The position numbers and the translations under genes are program-made. From NCBI GenBank assembly GCA_964643075.1, contig CAZXQO010000006.1, positions 1 to 64,000 on the forward strand: 64,000 bases of DNA, in the 5' to 3' direction. Source of the DNA: Desulfocucumis sp964643075 (GTDB taxonomy: Bacteria; Bacillota; Desulfotomaculia; Desulfotomaculales; Desulfocucumaceae). The notes under the pieces are model-generated. The model saw only the letters and a list, made by a program, of their open reading frames with translations. It was not told the DNA's origin and did no database searches. Shown here in pieces: positions 52,384 through 61,401 of this stretch (the first letter of the stretch is position 1; each line of letters starts with the position of its first letter).

Positions 52384-54744
52384 CTATAATCTTAGCTCCA
52401 CCACTGTTACCCCCATGCCGCCCTCACTCATGTCGCCCAAGCGAAATGTCTTCACCCGCTGGTGCCCCTTTAATTCCTTCTGCACGGCAGACCTGAGGGC
52501 TCCGGTGCCCTTTCCGTGCACCAGGTAAACCCTGGTCAGTCCTGCCAGATAGGCGTCATCCAAATATTTTTCTATTTCCTGCCAGGCCTCGGCAAAGGTC
52601 ATACCCCTTAAATCCAGCTTGGTGGAAATCTCTCTGGCCTTGTCCGATACCAGCGCGCCCACCTGAGATCCTCCACCGCCGGATCTGTCGTTTTCCGCCG
52701 GGCGCAACTCGGCAACCGGAACATTTATTTTAATTATACCTACCTGTACCTGCACCTCTCCCCCTTCCGGGGAAGTCAGTACAATACCCTTCTGGTTGAA
52801 ACGGGGCAAAAAAACCTCCAGACCGGGAACTATGTCCTGCGTCGGGACTCCTCCGGGCTGGCTTCTGCGGGATATTTTGGGCTGGGTTTTACTCTGGAGC
52901 GCCTTTAGCTGCTCCCGGGCCGCCTGAATCCCGGTTTCCCGCTCCCGTGCGGTTGCACTGGAGAGTCTTTCCCTTAATGCCCTGATAGCTTCCTCCGCCT
53001 CCAGCCTGGCGTCCTTTACCAGCATCCGGGCTTCTTCCCGGGCTTTTTCCAAAATATTATCCCGCCGCTCGGAAAACTTTTGCTCCATCTCCCTGTAGCG
53101 GGCCAGTGTTTTTTCCGCCTCCAGGCGGAGCCTGTCCGCCTCCTCCCGGTCCCGCTCAGCCTGCTGCCGCTCTTTTTCCAGGTTGTTCATCAGGTCCGCC
53201 GCCTTAACCAACTCGGCTCCCATGAAATCCCTGGCCTTTTCCACAATGGCAGGCTCCAGTCCCAGCCTTACGGCAATTTCAAAGGCATTGCTGCGGCCCG
53301 GCTTGCCAATCAGCAATTTGTAAGTCGGCCTTAAGGTGACGGGATCAAATTCTACGCTGGCGTTCTCTACCCCCGAGGTGGAGTAAGCGAAATTTTTCAG
53401 CTCGCTGTAATGGGTGGTGGCGATGGACCTGGCCCCGGTGGCATGCAGCCTTTCCAGTATAGACTGGGCCAGAGCGGCACCCTCCGCCGGGTCCGTGCCA
53501 GCGCCCAGCTCATCAAGCAAGACCAGGCTTTCCTGCCCCGCCCCGGCAATTATATCCACTATATTTCTCATATGGGAAGAAAATGTGCTTAATGACTGCT
53601 CTATGCTCTGTTCGTCGCCTATATCGGCAAATATCCTCCTGAAAATGCCCATTTCGGTGCCTTCCCCGGCAGGTACGTGCAGCCCCGACTGGGCCATCAA
53701 CGCCAGGAGCCCCACCGTCTTCAGCGTTACAGTCTTGCCCCCGGTATTGGGCCCGGTAATCACTACCGTGCTGAATTCCTTGCCCAGGTGGATACTGACG
53801 GGAACCACCTCGCCCCCCAGCAGGGGATGTCTGCCCTGCCTGATATCCAGCACCGGCCCGGCCAGCATTTTCGGCTCCCAGGCGTCAAGCTTCAGGCTAT
53901 ACCTGGCCCTGGCCATGATAAAATCCAGTCTGCCCAGGCCATCCATGGTGGACGAAAGTTCATCCGCCCGGGCTGCAACCGCCGTGGACAGTTCTTCCAG
54001 TATCCTGGCTATTTCCTGCTTTTCCGCCGCCTGCAGCCGCCGCACCTCATTATTGGCCTCCACCACGGCCATGGGTTCAATAAACAGGGTGGCCCCGCTG
54101 GCCGACTGGTCGTGGACAATACCCGGCACCTGCGCCCTGTACTCCAGTTTTACCGGTACCACATAGCGGTTGTCCCGCATGGTAACTATGGGGTCCTGCA
54201 AATATTTCTGATAGGACGATGAACGGATAATATTTTCCAGCCTGGCCTTAATCTGCGCTTGCTGATTAACCAATCCCCGACGGATTTGCGCCAGTGAGGC
54301 CGAAGCCCGGTCTGCTATCTCCCCGCCGGGTATGATGGAATCGTTGATACGCTGCTCCAATTCGACAAACTGAAACAGCTCAAGCCCTATTTCAAATAGC
54401 AGGGGGTATTTTTCCTGCCTTTCCAGCAGAAACCTTTTCACCCGCCGGGCGGCGGTAAGGGTCCTGCCCAAGGACAGCAGGTCTTCCGGCTCGAGAACTA
54501 TTCCCCGCCTGGCCTGTTCCACCTGTACCCGTACATCGTACCAGCCGCCCACCTCCGCTGTGGGCTCCAGGCGCAGCAAATCCCTGCCCTGGGTGGTTTC
54601 CGCCTGCAGGCGCCTGATTACGTCGATATCCTGGTAAGGCTGCAGCTCCAGTGCCCTTTCCCGGCCCAGGGGGGAGACGGAATAACCCGCCAGTTGTTCC
54701 AGTATTTTATCGTATTCCAATCTTTTCAGAGTACGCTCATCCAT
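52384..54744 (-). CDS. mutS2: MutS2 endonuclease/ATPase
   Basis: MutS2 acts on recombination intermediates and, in Bacillus, on collided ribosomes; it does not do mismatch repair. The 786-residue protein has the core helical domain, Walker A GPNTGGKTVTLK, Walker B LVLLDELGAGTDP, a long coiled coil (about residues 500-620) and a C-terminal Smr nuclease domain (LDLRGMTFAEAW, VYLVHGKGTGALR). The ATG at 54744 follows GGGGG; the open frame runs 43 codons further upstream into a MITE and is probably not translated. Confidence 0.95.
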   Translation of the reverse strand: MDERTLKRLEYDKILEQLAGYSVSPLGRERALELQPYQDIDVIRRLQAETTQGRDLLRLEPTAEVGGWYDVRVQVEQARRGIVLEPEDLLSLGRTLTAARRVKRFLLERQEKYPLLFEIGLELFQFVELEQRINDSIIPGGEIADRASASLAQIRRGLVNQQAQIKARLENIIRSSSYQKYLQDPIVTMRDNRYVVPVKLEYRAQVPGIVHDQSASGATLFIEPMAVVEANNEVRRLQAAEKQEIARILEELSTAVAARADELSSTMDGLGRLDFIMARARYSLKLDAWEPKMLAGPVLDIRQGRHPLLGGEVVPVSIHLGKEFSTVVITGPNTGGKTVTLKTVGLLALMAQSGLHVPAGEGTEMGIFRRIFADIGDEQSIEQSLSTFSSHMRNIVDIIAGAGQESLVLLDELGAGTDPAEGAALAQSILERLHATGARSIATTHYSELKNFAYSTSGVENASVEFDPVTLRPTYKLLIGKPGRSNAFEIAVRLGLEPAIVEKARDFMGAELVKAADLMNNLEKERQQAERDREEADRLRLEAEKTLARYREMEQKFSERRDNILEKAREEARMLVKDARLEAEEAIRALRERLSSATARERETGIQAAREQLKALQSKTQPKISRRSQPGGVPTQDIVPGLEVFLPRFNQKGIVLTSPEGGEVQVQVGIIKINVPVAELRPAENDRSGGGGSQVGALVSDKAREISTKLDLRGMTFAEAWQEIEKYLDDAYLAGLTRVYLVHGKGTGALRSAVQKELKGHQRVKTFRLGDMSEGGMGVTVVELRL

Positions 54745-54801
54745 TGGTCTTACCCCCTTTTTGGGGTCAGGCACCCAACTTATTAACTTATAGCCATTTT
54801 C

Positions 54802-54908
54802 ACTACAGGGAAGTTTCCATCGTTTTCCCTTCGCCCCTCCGTTGCATTTCGGGAACACTCGAACCATCCCCATGGCTTCGCAAACCTTTAAATTACGCTG
54901 TAGCGATA
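54802..54908. mobile_element. Degenerate MITE copy upstream of mutS2
   Basis: CACTACAG at the left, GTTTCCATCG, ACTCGAACCATCCCCATGGC and CGCTGTAG at the right: the same blocks as at 384-533, with the left half partly deleted. It supplies part of the spurious N-terminal extension of the mutS2 frame. Confidence 0.7.
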
Positions 54909-54995
54909 ATAAGACTCTTGTAATTATCCACCCCTGCCCACTATGTCGGCACCGGTAGTGAATGAATAAGTTAATAAGTAAAGAGCCTGATCCCC

Positions 54996-57533
54996 CTAAA
55001 CCCCGCGGTAATAATGCCCTTTGGTTATGCCTGCGGAACTGAGACTGGTCAAAGCCTCTTTGGCTATAGCGGCTTGCCGCTGTTGCACAGCCCCCGCTCC
55101 CGCATCAAGCACCCTGCGGTAAGCTCCTACCGCCTCCGACACGTATGACGGAGATTCCCGGCGGGCCTCTATCCGCAGCGATTCAACGCCGTAAGAGGCC
55201 AGCGTGTCTACATCGTCGATCAGACATAAATCCCGAGAGTTAAAAATGTGCATCCGGCAAAAACTGTCGGTCTCCACAGGAAAAACTGCGCTGATCCGGT
55301 CTTTCAGGGCTAAGGATTGCCCCCGGCAGGGCACCCGGCAATGGCTGTCCCGGCATGCTCCCCCCAGCAGGCTGCCTGGGGCGCAGTATTCGGTAATCAT
55401 CAGTTCCATGGCTCCCTGCACCAGCAATTCCACTGGGTAATGGGCCAGGCTGCACACCTGCTCCATGGTTAGCTCCGGAGACAGGGTAACCTTGGAGCAG
55501 CCCAGCCCCAGCAGATAATTCAGCGTACTGCGGTTAAATACGTTAAACCCGAAATCGGTGCTTACCGGTATGTCCGGAAAAAGCTTTCTTACCAGCCGCA
55601 GCATGCCTAAATTGCCCGTCATGATACCGTCCGGGGAATGTTCGGCCAGGAGATTGATTTGCTCCAGTATCTGCTCCAGTTCACTATTCCAGGTTATTCT
55701 CGGTGTGTTAAAGACAAAGCCGGTACCTTTTTCCCTGCAGTAGCTCAAAGCCCCGGCCAAGTCCTCTGCTTTAAACGTGGGTTTGGAGCGAAAATGCTCA
55801 GCTCCCAGATATACCGTGTCCGCACCGGCCTTCACGGCAGCCCGGAGGGAGGCGATATCCCCCACGGCCACGGCAAGAAGCGGCCTGCCCTTTTTCTTGT
55901 CCCGGGGTGTGCTATTTTTTCTCATCGCAGCGGCATACCTGCCGGCGAAAGTTCCTTCCGGCAAAGCGGGGTTCCGGCGGGAAGCCAGCAACAGTCTTTC
56001 CAGTTGGCTCAGCGCCTCCCGGCGTACCTCATTAATTTCACTAACAGGATATATTACCTCACCCTGAATAGCACAGTCAAGCTCTTCTATAGTAAAGGGT
56101 GTATTTCCCAAACGCCCCAGCTTGGACAACAGGAAATCCCTGTCCAGAGGGCGCTTTTGGGCCGGCTGGCCGCTGGAAGGGGTGGCCGCCCGGGAGATCA
56201 TACCCCGCCCGTCGTCCATCGTAAGCGTAAGCGGCAGACCAACCCCGGCCTCTACCCTCAAGCGCAGGGGGATTTTTTTGATGCCGCCGGGAGTGGCAAA
56301 AGTTACTTTGGCCCTTTCCATGAGGTCTGCATCGTGGGTTTTGAAGACCCTGTCCCCGGGCCTTATCCTGCCTGGCACGGGCAGCCTGACAACAGCACCG
56401 GCGGGAGCTTCTTCCACCCGCCTGCCCTCCAGCAAAATTTCGCCCACCTCGGTGCCTGTTCTACCGCCTTCGCTAACCCAGATCTCCAGGCCGTCACCCT
56501 TGCGCAGGGGCTCTTCCAGGGCTATCTCCACCAGCCGGTCTTCCCTGTGGCAGGCTTTAACCCGGCCCAGCCTTACCCCACGGTTGTTGGGACGCCTGTA
56601 GCTCATCATGTCGCTGCCCTGTCTGCCAAAAAAATAACCGCTGGTAAAATCCCGGTTGAATATCTGGGTCAGTTCTCTGCTTTCCTCCGGTGTTACCTCA
56701 TATGGCCCCCCGGCCAGGGCGCGGTCAATCAGGCTGCGGTAAATCCTGACCACCGTGGCCACGTATTCCGGGCGCTTCATCCGCCCCTCAATTTTGAAGG
56801 AATTAATGCCGGCAGCGATTAATTCCGGCAGCCGCCGGCTAATATTCAAATCCCGGGGGCTCAGTAGATAGTCCCCCGGTGAAGTGTAACCGGCCACCGC
56901 CCCGCCTGCCGCTTCCACAAGGCTGTACTGCATCCGGCAGGGCTGGGCGCAGCGCCCCCGGTTGCCGCTCCTGCCGCCAATCATGCTGGACAGCAGGCAC
57001 TGCCCCGAATAGCAGATGCACAGCGCCCCGTGGACAAATACCTCCAGATCCGCCCCGGTGGACTGCTTTATTTTTTCTATTTCCTCAAGGCTCATTTCCC
57101 TGGCCAGCACAACCCTGGAGAAGCCTGAATCCAGCAACTGCTGCACCCCGGAAGAGTTATGCGCCGTCATCTGGGTGCTGGCATGCAGAGGAAGCTCGGA
57201 AATAACTTCCCGGGCCAGGCTGGCCAAGCCCAAATCCTGCACAATGGCCGCATCGGCGCCAACGTTTTGTAAAAAGTGCAGGAATTTTAAGGCGGATTCC
57301 ATTTCGGTATCCGCCACCAGTGTGTTCACCGTTACATAGACTTTTACACCGTGAATATGGGCGTACTCCACCGCCTCCGCCAGCTGCCTGTGGTCAAAGT
57401 TGGCCGCCGACTGGCGGGCGCTAAACAGAGTGCCGCCCAGGTATACGGCATCCGCTCCGTTTTCCACCGCCGCCGCCAGAGCTTCGGGCCCCCCGGCCGG
57501 CGCCAGCAATTCAGGTTTTTTATTTATTGTCAT
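54996..57533 (-). CDS. U32 family protein (TrhP/RlhA-like), long form
   Basis: 845 residues. Family members take part in prephenate-dependent hydroxylation of tRNA uridine or 23S rRNA; peptidase activity is doubtful. The start PELLAPAGGPEALAAAVENG and the signature EVFVHGALCICYSGQC with four nearby Cys (GNRGRCAQPC) are intact. A DUF3656-type middle and a second U32-like half (LLVQGAMELMITEYC) make the long form typical of Clostridia. It is in a minus-strand row with the Nif3-like gene, 28 bp apart. Confidence 0.9.
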   Translation of the reverse strand: MTINKKPELLAPAGGPEALAAAVENGADAVYLGGTLFSARQSAANFDHRQLAEAVEYAHIHGVKVYVTVNTLVADTEMESALKFLHFLQNVGADAAIVQDLGLASLAREVISELPLHASTQMTAHNSSGVQQLLDSGFSRVVLAREMSLEEIEKIKQSTGADLEVFVHGALCICYSGQCLLSSMIGGRSGNRGRCAQPCRMQYSLVEAAGGAVAGYTSPGDYLLSPRDLNISRRLPELIAAGINSFKIEGRMKRPEYVATVVRIYRSLIDRALAGGPYEVTPEESRELTQIFNRDFTSGYFFGRQGSDMMSYRRPNNRGVRLGRVKACHREDRLVEIALEEPLRKGDGLEIWVSEGGRTGTEVGEILLEGRRVEEAPAGAVVRLPVPGRIRPGDRVFKTHDADLMERAKVTFATPGGIKKIPLRLRVEAGVGLPLTLTMDDGRGMISRAATPSSGQPAQKRPLDRDFLLSKLGRLGNTPFTIEELDCAIQGEVIYPVSEINEVRREALSQLERLLLASRRNPALPEGTFAGRYAAAMRKNSTPRDKKKGRPLLAVAVGDIASLRAAVKAGADTVYLGAEHFRSKPTFKAEDLAGALSYCREKGTGFVFNTPRITWNSELEQILEQINLLAEHSPDGIMTGNLGMLRLVRKLFPDIPVSTDFGFNVFNRSTLNYLLGLGCSKVTLSPELTMEQVCSLAHYPVELLVQGAMELMITEYCAPGSLLGGACRDSHCRVPCRGQSLALKDRISAVFPVETDSFCRMHIFNSRDLCLIDDVDTLASYGVESLRIEARRESPSYVSEAVGAYRRVLDAGAGAVQQRQAAIAKEALTSLSSAGITKGHYYRGV

Positions 57534-57561
57534 ATTAACCTTCCAGACTGCTCCTTTTGAG

Positions 57562-58515
57562 TTATTTTCTCCTGCGCCGGATCAGGCCCGAGCAAGGGAT
57601 AATCTCCATACCCCTGGCCTCCAATTCGTCCAGCAGCAGGTTCATGCCCAGGGAATCACTGGCCATGTGGCCGGCGATCACCACGTTGATGTGGTTTTTC
57701 TCCGCCTCTTTGCGGTGCTTTTCGCTAATGTGCATACCAACCAGGGTGCCTACCCCGGCCTGGGACAGCTTGGCGTAGGCATCTTCGGAGCCCCCGGTAC
57801 CGCCGGTCATATCCACCATTATTTTGCCCGCCCGTCGCTCCTTTGAGCCCAGTACCAGCGTGGGGCCGGCGCTTAATTTGGCCGCCTCGGCGTATTCCGG
57901 CTCTTCCTTCAGCATTTTTATTATATCGCTCAGGGTCTCGGGCTTTTTATTATCAAATTTTTTCTGCAAATAAGTATTGACCATGTTGTCCGCCACAGTG
58001 TGGGTACACATCAGGGGGAAATTCAGAATTCTGGCAGCATCCACTGCCCGGTTGTGATTCATTGGCAGAATCCCCCGCTTGACCTCCCCAATCCTGGGGG
58101 CCATAATGCCCTCGGCAACATTAATGGGAACCCCGAAGTGGGCCAGAGTGTCCTCCTGCAGGTGCATCACCTCATAAAGGGCGGCCATAGCCCTGCCTTC
58201 AGGGTGATGGGAGAGAATAAAATCCACCGGCCTGCCCTTCTGTACCAGGCGGTCTGCCAGCAACACCTCGCCCACCTCCATATCTATGCCCACCAGAGCG
58301 CACTTCACCTCTTTTTCCGGGTCGCCCACCAGCAGGCGGCTATCGGCGTAAGGGTTGGCCAGGCGGTCGGTGTCGTACTCCTTCTTCTCGTCCTCTTTCA
58401 TTTCCTCATACTTTTTCTTTTCTTTTGCCAGCAGTTTTGTAACGGCCTCCAGCCCCCGGGGATCGTTTTCCATCCCTCTGGCTATTACCAGTTCATAAAT
58501 TTCCCTTATTTTCAT
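57562..58515 (-). CDS. NIF3-like (NGG1p-interacting factor) protein
   Basis: A 317-residue relative of the NIF3/YbgI metal-binding family of unknown function. It has LVGIDMEVGEVLLADRLV, the His-rich FILSHHPEGRAM with metal ligands, MCTHTVADNMVN and a Gly-rich MVDMTGGTGGSEDAY. The Lys/Glu-rich N-terminus (about residues 30-55) is an additional helix. The ATG at 58515 follows GGAGTG; six earlier codons are in frame. Confidence 0.8.
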   Translation of the reverse strand: MKIREIYELVIARGMENDPRGLEAVTKLLAKEKKKYEEMKEDEKKEYDTDRLANPYADSRLLVGDPEKEVKCALVGIDMEVGEVLLADRLVQKGRPVDFILSHHPEGRAMAALYEVMHLQEDTLAHFGVPINVAEGIMAPRIGEVKRGILPMNHNRAVDAARILNFPLMCTHTVADNMVNTYLQKKFDNKKPETLSDIIKMLKEEPEYAEAAKLSAGPTLVLGSKERRAGKIMVDMTGGTGGSEDAYAKLSQAGVGTLVGMHISEKHRKEAEKNHINVVIAGHMASDSLGMNLLLDELEARGMEIIPCSGLIRRRRK

Positions 58516-58577
58516 TTTGTTCACTCCAATCAATCATAAATTTCAGGTATTCAGAATTCAGACCCCTTGCTTCCCAT

Positions 58578-59159
58578 TTACTTGCGGGATATATAGTTAT
58601 TGCCCTTTATGTAAAACCTCAGGGGCAGTTCCGCCCCCTGGCTGATACCCACTCTGGTAGTGGTTACCAGATCGTCCTCTCCGACAGCCTCACCCTTGCA
58701 CACCACCAGCCTGCCGCCCACCACCATATCCTCACCGTTGTTGTTACGGGATATCCCCATGGCCTGCGCCAGCATGGCGGGACCCCGGCACAAATCCTTC
58801 AACTTTTCTTTTCCCCGCCTGACCTGCATCAGAGAAATGCCCTCCAGCGGCTCCAGTGCCCGGATCAGCACTGCCTCCCCCACGCCCTCCCGGGCGGTTA
58901 CCACATTGAAGCAGTGGTGCATGCCATAGATGATATAAACATAGGCGTGCCCGGGCGGGCCGAACATAACCCTGTTCCGGGGGGTCATTCCCCGGCTGGC
59001 GTGGCAGGCCGGGTCACCCTGGAGATAGGCTTCCGTCTCCACTATCCTGCCGGCGGCAAGTCCCTCCGGGGTATCGTGTACCAGCACATGCCCCAGCAGT
59101 TCCCTGGCCACCAGCACTGTATCCCTGGCGTAAAATTCCCTCGGCAGTATAAATTCCAA
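58578..59159 (-). CDS. mpg: 3-methyladenine DNA glycosylase (Aag/Mpg family)
   Basis: Excises alkylated purines from DNA. The 193-residue product has the family blocks RIVETEAYLQGDPACHASRG (with the catalytic Glu), NRVMFGPPGHAYVYIIYGMH and LCRGPAMLAQAMGI. The length is normal. It lies 15 bp upstream of the Mpg-PolX junction in a run of DNA-repair genes on the minus strand, right after polX. Confidence 0.93.
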   Translation of the reverse strand: MEFILPREFYARDTVLVARELLGHVLVHDTPEGLAAGRIVETEAYLQGDPACHASRGMTPRNRVMFGPPGHAYVYIIYGMHHCFNVVTAREGVGEAVLIRALEPLEGISLMQVRRGKEKLKDLCRGPAMLAQAMGISRNNNGEDMVVGGRLVVCKGEAVGEDDLVTTTRVGISQGAELPLRFYIKGNNYISRK

Positions 59160-59174
59160 AATTCCTCACCCGTT

Positions 59175-60893
59175 TTATTTTATGCGCAATACCTCTAATA
59201 AATCCGGCAGGTCCAGAGTATTCACCACATCCCCGGGCCCCAGCCAGCCCCGGCGGGCCGTGGCCACTCCATATTCAATCTCATCCATACGCTTCAAATC
59301 ATGGGCATCGGTGTTGATGGCTATGCTGACTCCGTACTCCCTGGCCAGCCTCACATTTTCATCGTTTAAGTCCAGACGGTCCGGTGAAGAGTTTATTTCC
59401 ATTATTTTGCCGTGCCTGGCTGCGGCCTCCAGCACCCTTTGCACATCAACAGCATAGCCCTCCCGCTGGCCGATCATCCTTCCGGTCAGGTGGCCTATAA
59501 TATCCACATGTGGGTTTTCCACCGCCTGCATTATCCTGGCGGTAATGGTTTCGGCGTCCTGCTTGAAACCACTATGCACAGAGGCCACCACCACATCGGC
59601 GGTTTCCAATACTTCATCCTGCAGGTCGAGCCCTCCCTGGGCCAGGATATCCACTTCAATTCCCTTTAATATGGTGAAGTCCTTGTTTTTTTCGTTCAGC
59701 CGGTCAATTAAGCCGTACTGCTCCCTGAGGCGTTCCGGGGTAAGCCCCCGGGCAATTTTCAGTGACTGGGAGTGGTCTGTTATGGCCAGGTATCTGTAGC
59801 CCTTTTCCCTGGCCCGGGATGATAATTCCTCTATGGTGCCGCCCCCGTCGCTCCAGTTGCTGTGTATGTGCAAATCCCCCTTGATCATACCGGTATCCAG
59901 CAGTTCGGGCAGCTCATGGCGTAAGGCCAGCGCCACCTCACCCCTGCCCTCCCGCATTTCGGGAGGAACGTACTGCAGGCCGAGCAGGGTATAAATATCC
60001 TCCTCGGATTTGATATTTATTTCTACCCGGCCTGCCGCCTCGAAGAGTCCTTCCGATCCCAGTTCCATTCCCTTGGCCTGCGCCAATTCCCGCAGTTCCT
60101 CCAGGTGTTTTCTGCTGCCGGTGTGCCAGAACCGGGTGAAGGTGAATCTCTCCGGGCTAACCGCCGCTATTTCCACCGGAATACCCCACCAGGTCATTAC
60201 CTTAACAATATTCTGCCGCCGTTCTATAATTTCCTTGGCCCTGGGGTGTGCGGCCATGACCTCCAGCACCTGGCCGGGGTCCCCGGCTGAAACCAGTATA
60301 TCAAGGCATCTCACCGTCTCCCGCCAGCGGCGCACACTGCCCGTGACCTCCGCCCGGCCAACCCCGGGCAATATTTTTATAAACTCCAGCAATTCCGCCG
60401 CCAGTTGCCTGGCCAGACCCAGCAAAAAAATACCGCTGCGGTTGCGCAAAATATCAATATTCCTTATTAATTCAAGTTCAGTTTTGGCGCCCAGCCCCGG
60501 CAGTATCCTGACCCGGTGGTCCCTGGCAGCCTGCTGCAATTCATCCAGGCTGCAGGCGCCCAGTTGTTCATATAAAAATCTGGCACGCTTGGCACCCACT
60601 CCCGGCAGGGCCATGATTTCCAGCAACCCCCGGGGAATTTCCCGGCGCAGTTTTTCCAGCTTTTCTAACTTCCCCGTGGTCAACAGTTCTGCTATTTTAG
60701 CCTGAATGTTTTTCCCTATGCCGGGTATCGCAATCAGCCTTTTTTCCCTGTACAGCACCTCCACGGGCTCCGGCAGCCCGGCCACGGTCCTGGCGGCATT
60801 ACGATAGGCCCGCAGCTTAAAAAAATCTTCCCCCTGCATTTCCAGCAAATCAGCCAGCTCATAAAGAGACCAGGTAATTTCCATATTATGCAT
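59175..60893 (-). CDS. polX: DNA polymerase X family protein with PHP domain, degenerate polymerase site
   Basis: 572 residues. It has helix-hairpin-helix motifs (IPGIGKNIQAKIAEL, LPGVGAKRARFLYEQLG, ILPGLGAKTELEL), a nucleotidyltransferase-like domain and a C-terminal PHP domain. The PHP domain has its metal motifs (GDLHIHSNWSDGGGT, AITDHSQ, VASVHSGF, NTDAHD). In the polymerase domain GSVRRWRETVRCLDIL replaces the first Asp of the usual D-x-D by Cys, and PVEIAAVSPERF has Glu where the third metal Asp is expected. The polymerase activity may be lost or changed; the 3'-5' exonuclease/phosphatase of PHP should remain. The ATG at 60893 follows GGGGTG. Confidence 0.9.
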   Translation of the reverse strand: MHNMEITWSLYELADLLEMQGEDFFKLRAYRNAARTVAGLPEPVEVLYREKRLIAIPGIGKNIQAKIAELLTTGKLEKLEKLRREIPRGLLEIMALPGVGAKRARFLYEQLGACSLDELQQAARDHRVRILPGLGAKTELELIRNIDILRNRSGIFLLGLARQLAAELLEFIKILPGVGRAEVTGSVRRWRETVRCLDILVSAGDPGQVLEVMAAHPRAKEIIERRQNIVKVMTWWGIPVEIAAVSPERFTFTRFWHTGSRKHLEELRELAQAKGMELGSEGLFEAAGRVEINIKSEEDIYTLLGLQYVPPEMREGRGEVALALRHELPELLDTGMIKGDLHIHSNWSDGGGTIEELSSRAREKGYRYLAITDHSQSLKIARGLTPERLREQYGLIDRLNEKNKDFTILKGIEVDILAQGGLDLQDEVLETADVVVASVHSGFKQDAETITARIMQAVENPHVDIIGHLTGRMIGQREGYAVDVQRVLEAAARHGKIMEINSSPDRLDLNDENVRLAREYGVSIAINTDAHDLKRMDEIEYGVATARRGWLGPGDVVNTLDLPDLLEVLRIK

Positions 60894-61061
60894 GGTCAAC
60901 ACCCCATGACAATTTTATTTTATATCATTTCCCCCGAATCCGGGGAATAGACAGTCCTGACCAAAGCATAAAACCGGTTACCGGACATTAAGCCGGGTAC
61001 TCCGTGGGCTGCAATAAAACAGCCCTTCCCATTGGAAGGAAGAGCCATAAATACAAAAATT

Positions 61062-61322
61062 TTATTCGTCATTTGACTCCTGCAGCAATTCCTCCAGGAT
61101 ATTGTATTCCTTGCGCAATTTAAAAAATTCATCGGCAATGTTTAGCGCTGCCAGAATGGCCGTCTGGGACATGTTCAGCCGGGGATTGCGGGAGCTGATG
61201 TCCCTCATTTTATTGTCAACCAGAGAGGCCAGTTTTTCCAGATGCTCTGTAGGTTCTTCCCCTTTTAAATTATACTGGCTGCCAAAAATGTCCACCACAA
61301 CCCTGTTAACCGCACCGGACAT
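61062..61322 (-). CDS. zapA: Cell division protein ZapA
   Basis: Promotes bundling of FtsZ filaments at the division site. The 86-residue protein has the ZapA globular head (VVVDIFGSQYNLKGEEPTEH, LASLVDNKMRDIS, LNMSQTAILAALNIADEFFK) and the C-terminal coiled coil. The ATG at 61322 follows GGGAGGTGG. It lies 79 bp after pheT, in the usual Firmicutes neighbourhood. Confidence 0.9.
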   Translation of the reverse strand: MSGAVNRVVVDIFGSQYNLKGEEPTEHLEKLASLVDNKMRDISSRNPRLNMSQTAILAALNIADEFFKLRKEYNILEELLQESNDE

Positions 61323-61401
61323 GGATCCACCTCCCACGGTTTTAACAGGGAGTATTTCGGCGGATAACCAGCATATTCCTGCCTGTATCCCCTTTTTTTT
61401 G

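Noticed and set aside
53414..54166. 250-codon open frame opposite mutS2
   Set aside because: Antisense shadow of a conserved gene; no family resemblance.
60920..61138. 72-codon minus-strand frame overlapping zapA
   Set aside because: It overlaps the zapA coding region in another frame and has no start signal or homology.
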